This document shows positions 59,820 through 64,000 of a DNA stretch of 64,000 nt, piece after piece. The translations under genes and the position numbers were made by a program. The notes below the pieces were generated by a model. It did not search any database. It worked only from the letters and a program-made list of their open reading frames with translations, and had not been told where the DNA came from. Numbering within the stretch: position 1 is the stretch's first letter; each line of letters starts with the position of its first letter. The DNA comes from Fibrella arboris (GTDB lineage: Bacteria > Bacteroidota > Bacteroidia > Cytophagales > Spirosomataceae), in assembly GCF_041321095.1 (NCBI RefSeq), contig NZ_JBGGWE010000001.1, positions 186,001 to 250,000 of the forward strand, given 5' to 3'.

Positions 59820-61055
59820 ATGATCACAGAACAGCCGCTCGAGTCCCGCATTCAGTACGAGTACAGCCCCGGACATTTTCGGGCGTCGGAGCCGAACGTG
59901 TATGAGCAGGAGCAACTCGCTGAGGGCGAGATGATTCTGAACATGGGTCCGCAACATCCCAGTACCCACGGCGTGTTGCGGCTTGAGATCGTGACCAGCG
60001 GCGAGATCGTGCAGGACGTAATACCGCACCTCGGCTACCTGCATCGCTGTTTCGACGCCCACACGCAGAATTTGCCGTTCAATCAGAGCATCCCGTTCGT
60101 TGACCGGCTCGACTACCTGGCGGCCATGAACGGCGAGCACATCTGGGCCATGGCCGTTGAACGGATGCTGGGCATTGAAAACGACCTGCCGAAACGGACC
60201 GAATACATCCGCGTGCTGGTAGCCGAACTGAACCGCATTGCGTCGCACTTTGTGGCAATCGGTACCTATGGCCTCGATATCGGCGCCTTCACGCCGTTTC
60301 TCTGGCTCATGCGCGACCGCGAGCACATTCAACGGATGCTCGAATGGGTCACCGGCGCCCGGATGCTCTACAACTACATCTGGATTGGCGGGCTGTTCTA
60401 CGACCTGCCGGTTGGTTTCGAAGTCCGTTGCCGCGAATTTGTCACGTACCTGAAACCTAAACTGGTCGAGTTGCAGCAGGTACTGATCGATAACGAGATT
60501 TTCAGAAAACGGACTGGTAACGTGGGTGTTCTGCCCCTGGCGGTAGCCATCGACTATGGTTGTACGGGCCCGGTCTTACGTGGTTCGGGGCTTCGTTATG
60601 ATCTGCGCCGGGTCGATGCGTACTCGGTCTATCCAGAGCTGGACTTCGATATTCCGATCGGTACCGGGCAGGCCGGAGCCGTGGGCGATTGCTGGGACCG
60701 GAATTATGTGCGCGTTCAGGAATGCTGGGAGTCTGTGCGCATCATTGAACAATGCCTTGACCGACTAACGGCCGACTATAAACGCACCCCCGATTATAAC
60801 CCGCAGGCGATGGTTCCCAAAAAGATTCGGCCCAAAGCGGGTGATTATTATTTCCGGGGCGAAAGCGCAAAGGGTGAACTGGGTTTCTTTTTCCGCACCG
60901 ATGGGCGATCCGATATTCCGGTGCGTTCGCATTGCCGGTCGTGCTCATTCCACAACCTGTCGGTTATTGCCGAGATTAGCCGGGGCGGCATGCTGGCCGA
61001 TCTGGTGGCCGTTATCGGGTCGCTCGATCTGGTCATGGGCGAAGTGGACCGGTAA
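59820..61055 (+). CDS. nuoD: NADH-quinone oxidoreductase subunit D
   Basis: 411 residues. NMGPQHPSTHGVLRLEIVTSGE near the start, HRCFDAHTQNLPFNQSIPFVDRLDYL, the RTGNVGVL block, and the C-terminal SCSFHNLSVIAEISRGGMLADLVAVIGSLDLVMGEVDR where the usual ending is VxGxVDR. NuoD is part of the peripheral arm of complex I and helps form the quinone-binding pocket. Here no other nuo gene is within view on either side, so it is separated from the rest of complex I. Confidence 0.95.
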   Translation: MITEQPLESRIQYEYSPGHFRASEPNVYEQEQLAEGEMILNMGPQHPSTHGVLRLEIVTSGEIVQDVIPHLGYLHRCFDAHTQNLPFNQSIPFVDRLDYLAAMNGEHIWAMAVERMLGIENDLPKRTEYIRVLVAELNRIASHFVAIGTYGLDIGAFTPFLWLMRDREHIQRMLEWVTGARMLYNYIWIGGLFYDLPVGFEVRCREFVTYLKPKLVELQQVLIDNEIFRKRTGNVGVLPLAVAIDYGCTGPVLRGSGLRYDLRRVDAYSVYPELDFDIPIGTGQAGAVGDCWDRNYVRVQECWESVRIIEQCLDRLTADYKRTPDYNPQAMVPKKIRPKAGDYYFRGESAKGELGFFFRTDGRSDIPVRSHCRSCSFHNLSVIAEISRGGMLADLVAVIGSLDLVMGEVDR

Positions 61056-61073
61056 CGCTTCACGAGCTGGCGA

Positions 61074-62540
61074 TTACACTTTTACCTTGTCGCTCAGTGA
61101 TGGCGTTGCCTTGGGCTCTTCTATATCCAGCGGAATAGTGACCACAATACGCGTTCCCTGGCCAGGTTGAGAAAGCAGCCGGAACACACCGTCCATCAGG
61201 CGGGCGCGCTGGCGCATGTTGTGTAAGCCCTGCCCATTCACTACGGCGTCGCCCTGCGACGGGCCAACGCCCCGGCCATTATCGCTAACGGCCAGTAGCA
61301 ACCGGTTCTCCCGAATGCGCAGTTCAATCTCCACATCGGTCGCCTCCGAGTGCTTGATGGCGTTTGTCAGGGCTTCCTGGGCAATTCGGTACAAACCTAT
61401 TTCGATGCTCTGCTCAAGTCGGGTATCTGCCCCCTGCGACAACACCCGGATAGTCAGCCCCGACTGTTGCACCGATTGCTCGGCCACATAGCGCAGCGCC
61501 GGTTCTAACCCAAAATCGCTCAGCACGGGCGGCATCAGGTTGTTCGATACGTGGCGTGTTTCCTGAATGATCTTCACGACGAGCCCTTTCAGACTGGCGT
61601 AGGTACGTTGCTCATTCTCGGGAAGAAGCTGCGCCGAACGGATATTTTCCACCAGCAGTTTCAGCCCCGTCAGCATCTGGCCGATCCCATCGTGCAGATC
61701 GCGGGAAAGGCGGCGGCGTTCGTCTTCCTGCCCCTGCACCAGCGAGGCCATACGTATGCGCTGTTCGCTCAGTTGCTGCTGATGCCGTAAGCCTGATTCG
61801 CGCAGAAGTTGCTGTTGGGTTTGCTGCAATGTCTTGTTGGCTTCCAGCAGCGCTTCATTAGCGGTTTCTGCTTGCTGCCTCGCCGTTATCAACTGCGTAA
61901 AATTAGCTCTGAGCGTTTGTACCACAGGGTTGAAAATCAGCAGGGCCTCAAGAAATAAGACCAACAGGGTCACCACCATCAATATGCGCTCGATACGCTG
62001 CAACGCCTCAATTTTTTGTTGCGCCTCAAACTGATATTGCCTGACAATCTGATCCATCTGACTCAGAAACTGACGTTCATGGGCCAGAATCGCATCGACG
62101 GCCTGCCTTTTCTCGGCCGCGGATAAGCCGGACTTTTCGAGCAGGTAGTGTGTTTCTGTTCGGATCGTTTCAAAGTGAGGCCTGATCTGCAGAAACATGG
62201 CCCGAATAGTATCGCTATTCGTGTGCTGCGCGTGTAGATCAGCCAGTTTGCCTGTCCGGAGCTGTATGTGGTATCGCTCCCAGGTAGCGAGCAGCCGGGC
62301 TAATTCGGCGGTAATCTGTTTTGTATCAACGAATGAAGCTGCCGTAGTCAACAGCAGTACATCTTTTACGATAGCCTGGCTTTGAAATCGCTGCCGACCG
62401 GCAAAATTGACCAGCCATGAATCATTCTCCTGCCCGCTTAATTGCCGTTGCACCAATATCTGCCCCCAGATAGTGAGACCTGCCACCAATGACAGCGCTA
62501 ATAAATACCGGTACGTAAGCGAACGAATAGGCATTGGCAT
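61074..62540 (-). CDS. NarX-type sensor histidine kinase (HisKA_3)
   Basis: 488 residues. First membrane helix 11-30; periplasmic helical domain 31-185 with NFAGRQRFQSQ, like type IV pilus PilJ/NarX sensor domains; second helix near 186-205; coiled coil; dimerisation helix with phospho-accepting H283 in SRDLHDGIGQM; HATPase_c with ALTNAIKHS and SDNGRGVG. A NarL/LuxR-type response regulator is expected but not adjacent. Signal unknown. Confidence 0.9.
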   Translation of the reverse strand: MPMPIRSLTYRYLLALSLVAGLTIWGQILVQRQLSGQENDSWLVNFAGRQRFQSQAIVKDVLLLTTAASFVDTKQITAELARLLATWERYHIQLRTGKLADLHAQHTNSDTIRAMFLQIRPHFETIRTETHYLLEKSGLSAAEKRQAVDAILAHERQFLSQMDQIVRQYQFEAQQKIEALQRIERILMVVTLLVLFLEALLIFNPVVQTLRANFTQLITARQQAETANEALLEANKTLQQTQQQLLRESGLRHQQQLSEQRIRMASLVQGQEDERRRLSRDLHDGIGQMLTGLKLLVENIRSAQLLPENEQRTYASLKGLVVKIIQETRHVSNNLMPPVLSDFGLEPALRYVAEQSVQQSGLTIRVLSQGADTRLEQSIEIGLYRIAQEALTNAIKHSEATDVEIELRIRENRLLLAVSDNGRGVGPSQGDAVVNGQGLHNMRQRARLMDGVFRLLSQPGQGTRIVVTIPLDIEEPKATPSLSDKVKV

Positions 62541-62969
62541 CTGCTTAATTTACAAGCTAATATATGGATTCCTGTTGGCTCTTCGTTCGTAGGGAAGCAA
62601 AAAACTGGCTTACGGTAAATACCGCTAATCAACAGTTTATGAGTTCCTTGCATCTTTTTAAACGACGAGTACAATTACTGACTCATCACACATTGGTCTG
62701 ACAAACAGGCAGCAGTCACAAAATAGCCTGCCACAACTACATAGTATACCATCTTTTGACCTACTTCTGCTTTATACTTACCATACGTTGTTCCCAGCCT
62801 AAATCAATGTTTTCCGTAGCCATCAGTAGTCTTTTCAAATGCCTGCATTCATCCCGGCGGCGATCATCACCTGTGGTTTGAGGCCGCACATCCCGCAGGG
62901 AGCCTTGATAAACCGCAGTATTACGCCGATTTAATCAGTAAGAAATCACCGTCTATTTTTTTAGTGTCT
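62541..62969. other. Divergent intergenic region
   Basis: 429 bases between the histidine kinase and the DUF1080 gene. AT-richer than average. No ORF of note, no strong inverted repeat, and no exact TAnnTTTG box for either gene. Confidence 0.5.
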
Positions 62970-64000
62970 ATGCACTACCGTTTTCTCTTTTTACTTAGCA
63001 GTCTACTGCCTTTGTCGTCCAGCACATCGGCGCAGCAGACAACAATTCCCTATCAGCAGGTTGATCTGCAAAATCTGGCCGCGTTCAGGGCAACAGGTAC
63101 CAACTGGAAAGTGGTAGGCGATGTGCTCTACGACCCGAATACAGCTGGTAAGGGCAGCACCAAGGCCGGTACCGGCATGCTTGTCAATACCCTCTCGGCC
63201 AAACCCAACGAACACCTGCTCACCGCCATGGAGCACGGTGACCTGCAACTGGAGCTGGACTTCATGATGGAGAAAGGCGCCAACTCCGGCCTCTATTTAC
63301 AGGGCCGTTATGAAGTCCAGTTGTTCGATAGCTGGGGCGTGAAAAACACCCGTACCGTCGATTGTGGCGCTATTTACGAACGCTGGGACGAAAGCCGCCC
63401 CGAAGGCCGCAAAGGCTATGAAGGGCACCCGCCCGCCCAGAACGTCAGCAAAGCACCCGGCTTGTGGCAACACGTCTCGATCACGTTCCGCGCCCCACGC
63501 TTCAATAGTACTGGCCAGAAGATCGCCAATGCACGTTTTCTGAAGGTAATCCAGAATGGCGTTACGGTGCAGGAAAATGTGGAAGTGACCGGCCCAACCC
63601 GAGCCGCCGCCTTCACCGACGAAAAACCAACCGGCCCACTCATGATTCAGGGCGATCACGGTGCCGTGGCGATCCGTAACATCCGCTATAAGGCTTACGG
63701 TATTGAACCGGTAACGCTGACGAACATGAAACTGAGCGCCTACGAAGGTCGGTTCAAGTCAGTAGACGATATGACCGCTATGACGCCTAAACGCGAGATG
63801 AACCTCGACGTGCTGGCGCACCTGGCCCCCGGCAGCCGCGATAAGTTTGGCGGCATCATCACCGGCACCATTCATATCCCTCGTACCGGTCAGTACCTGA
63901 TCGATCTCAACCTGGCCTGGATTCCGGCGGAGACAAACCCTACCAATCCGAATGGCGAAGGGCAACTGACTATTGCCAACAAGCCGGTGTTTACCATTAG
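62970..64000 (+). CDS. DUF1080 (3-keto-disaccharide hydrolase-like) secreted protein, partial
   Basis: ATG 62970 opens a frame that runs off the right edge (343 codons seen). Signal peptide (FLFLLSSLLPLSSSTSAQQ). The DUF1080 jelly-roll follows: GDLQLELDFMMEKGANSGLYLQGRYEVQLFDSWG, then DCGAIYERWDE, WQHVSITFRAPRF, and GPLMIQGDHGAVAIRNIRYKAY. Recent family naming links this fold to 3-keto-glycoside hydrolases. A second domain starts near residue 265 (GGIITGTIHIPRTGQYLIDL), perhaps a PA14-like or carbohydrate-binding module. Probably a longer multidomain envelope protein. Confidence 0.88.
   Translation, partial: MHYRFLFLLSSLLPLSSSTSAQQTTIPYQQVDLQNLAAFRATGTNWKVVGDVLYDPNTAGKGSTKAGTGMLVNTLSAKPNEHLLTAMEHGDLQLELDFMMEKGANSGLYLQGRYEVQLFDSWGVKNTRTVDCGAIYERWDESRPEGRKGYEGHPPAQNVSKAPGLWQHVSITFRAPRFNSTGQKIANARFLKVIQNGVTVQENVEVTGPTRAAAFTDEKPTGPLMIQGDHGAVAIRNIRYKAYGIEPVTLTNMKLSAYEGRFKSVDDMTAMTPKREMNLDVLAHLAPGSRDKFGGIITGTIHIPRTGQYLIDLNLAWIPAETNPTNPNGEGQLTIANKPVFTI

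Noticed and set aside
1..64000. tRNA, rRNA, riboswitch or intact transposase
   Set aside because: No T-loop motifs, rRNA-like sequence, riboswitch cores or transposase domains could be identified in the gaps.

Overview
The window reads as chromosomal DNA of a Bacteroidota bacterium, most likely order Cytophagales and close to Spirosoma/Fibrella-type genera. The signs are a gliding-type ABC ATPase (GldA), PorT-like outer-membrane barrels, a FecR regulator, Bacteroidota-restricted families (DUF4105, DUF6702, DUF2795, TraR/DksA with a degenerate zinc finger), Bacteroidota promoter boxes of the form TAnnTTTG, and starts that mostly lack Shine-Dalgarno sequences. No tRNA, rRNA, CRISPR array, intact transposase or prophage was seen.

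Layout. 1-3.3 kb: a fasciclin lipoprotein (cut by the left edge), a graveyard of gene fragments (copy of an MBOAT gene tail carrying an 84-bp palindromic insert, and a BrnT-like toxin/antitoxin remnant), then the intact MBOAT O-acyltransferase. 3.4-13.1 kb: Kup potassium transporter, sugar-nucleotide epimerase, inositol monophosphatase, DUF4105 protein coupled to rsmI, a pterin dehydratase, an ABC-2 exporter pair and an RDD protein. 13.2-19.7 kb: a GH5 lipoprotein between a full SRPBCC gene and a duplicated fragment of its tail, DUF2147, a flavin monooxygenase, glutamate dehydrogenase, DksA-like protein. 19.8-27.7 kb: GH3-family enzyme, a gutted MNT antitoxin next to its HEPN partner, dxr, rseP, DUF6702, lon. 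27.8-37.3 kb: two glycosyltransferases, holB, an SDR protein, tdk, miaA, gpsA. 37.4-46.8 kb: FecR, LD-carboxypeptidase, CsaA, a beta-propeller dehydrogenase, rhomboid protease, DUF2795, a mutarotase, gldA, amino-acid permease. 46.8-51.5 kb: a five-gene ECF sigma / anti-sigma / DUF4097-like / two-barrel operon. 51.6-52.4 kb: a predicted lipoprotein with a methyltransferase fold. 52.5-59.2 kb: a seven-gene membrane-polyamine operon. 59.3-64 kb: GlcG-like protein, a solitary nuoD, a NarX-type histidine kinase and a DUF1080 protein (cut by the right edge).

The most interesting system is the 52.5-59.2 kb operon: SpeD-like AdoMet decarboxylase, a DUF4178 membrane protein with zinc ribbon and extracytoplasmic domain, a Gly/Arg-tailed small membrane protein, DUF350, a spermidine-synthase-like enzyme fused to a membrane domain, a Tat-exported FAD lipoprotein, and a His-containing polytopic membrane protein. 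It suggests aminopropyl chemistry at the membrane followed by oxidation outside the cytoplasm. The SpeD homolog has serine at the position of the usual catalytic cysteine.

At sequence level two features dominate. The heptamer GGTACGT/ACGTACC occurs about 80 times, roughly ten times chance. Nearly every gene boundary between convergent genes, and several others, carries a long near-perfect inverted repeat; these fall into families that share cores at distant loci. One such repeat arm has been absorbed as the start codon and signal peptide of a gene (24535), and one sits between divergent promoters.
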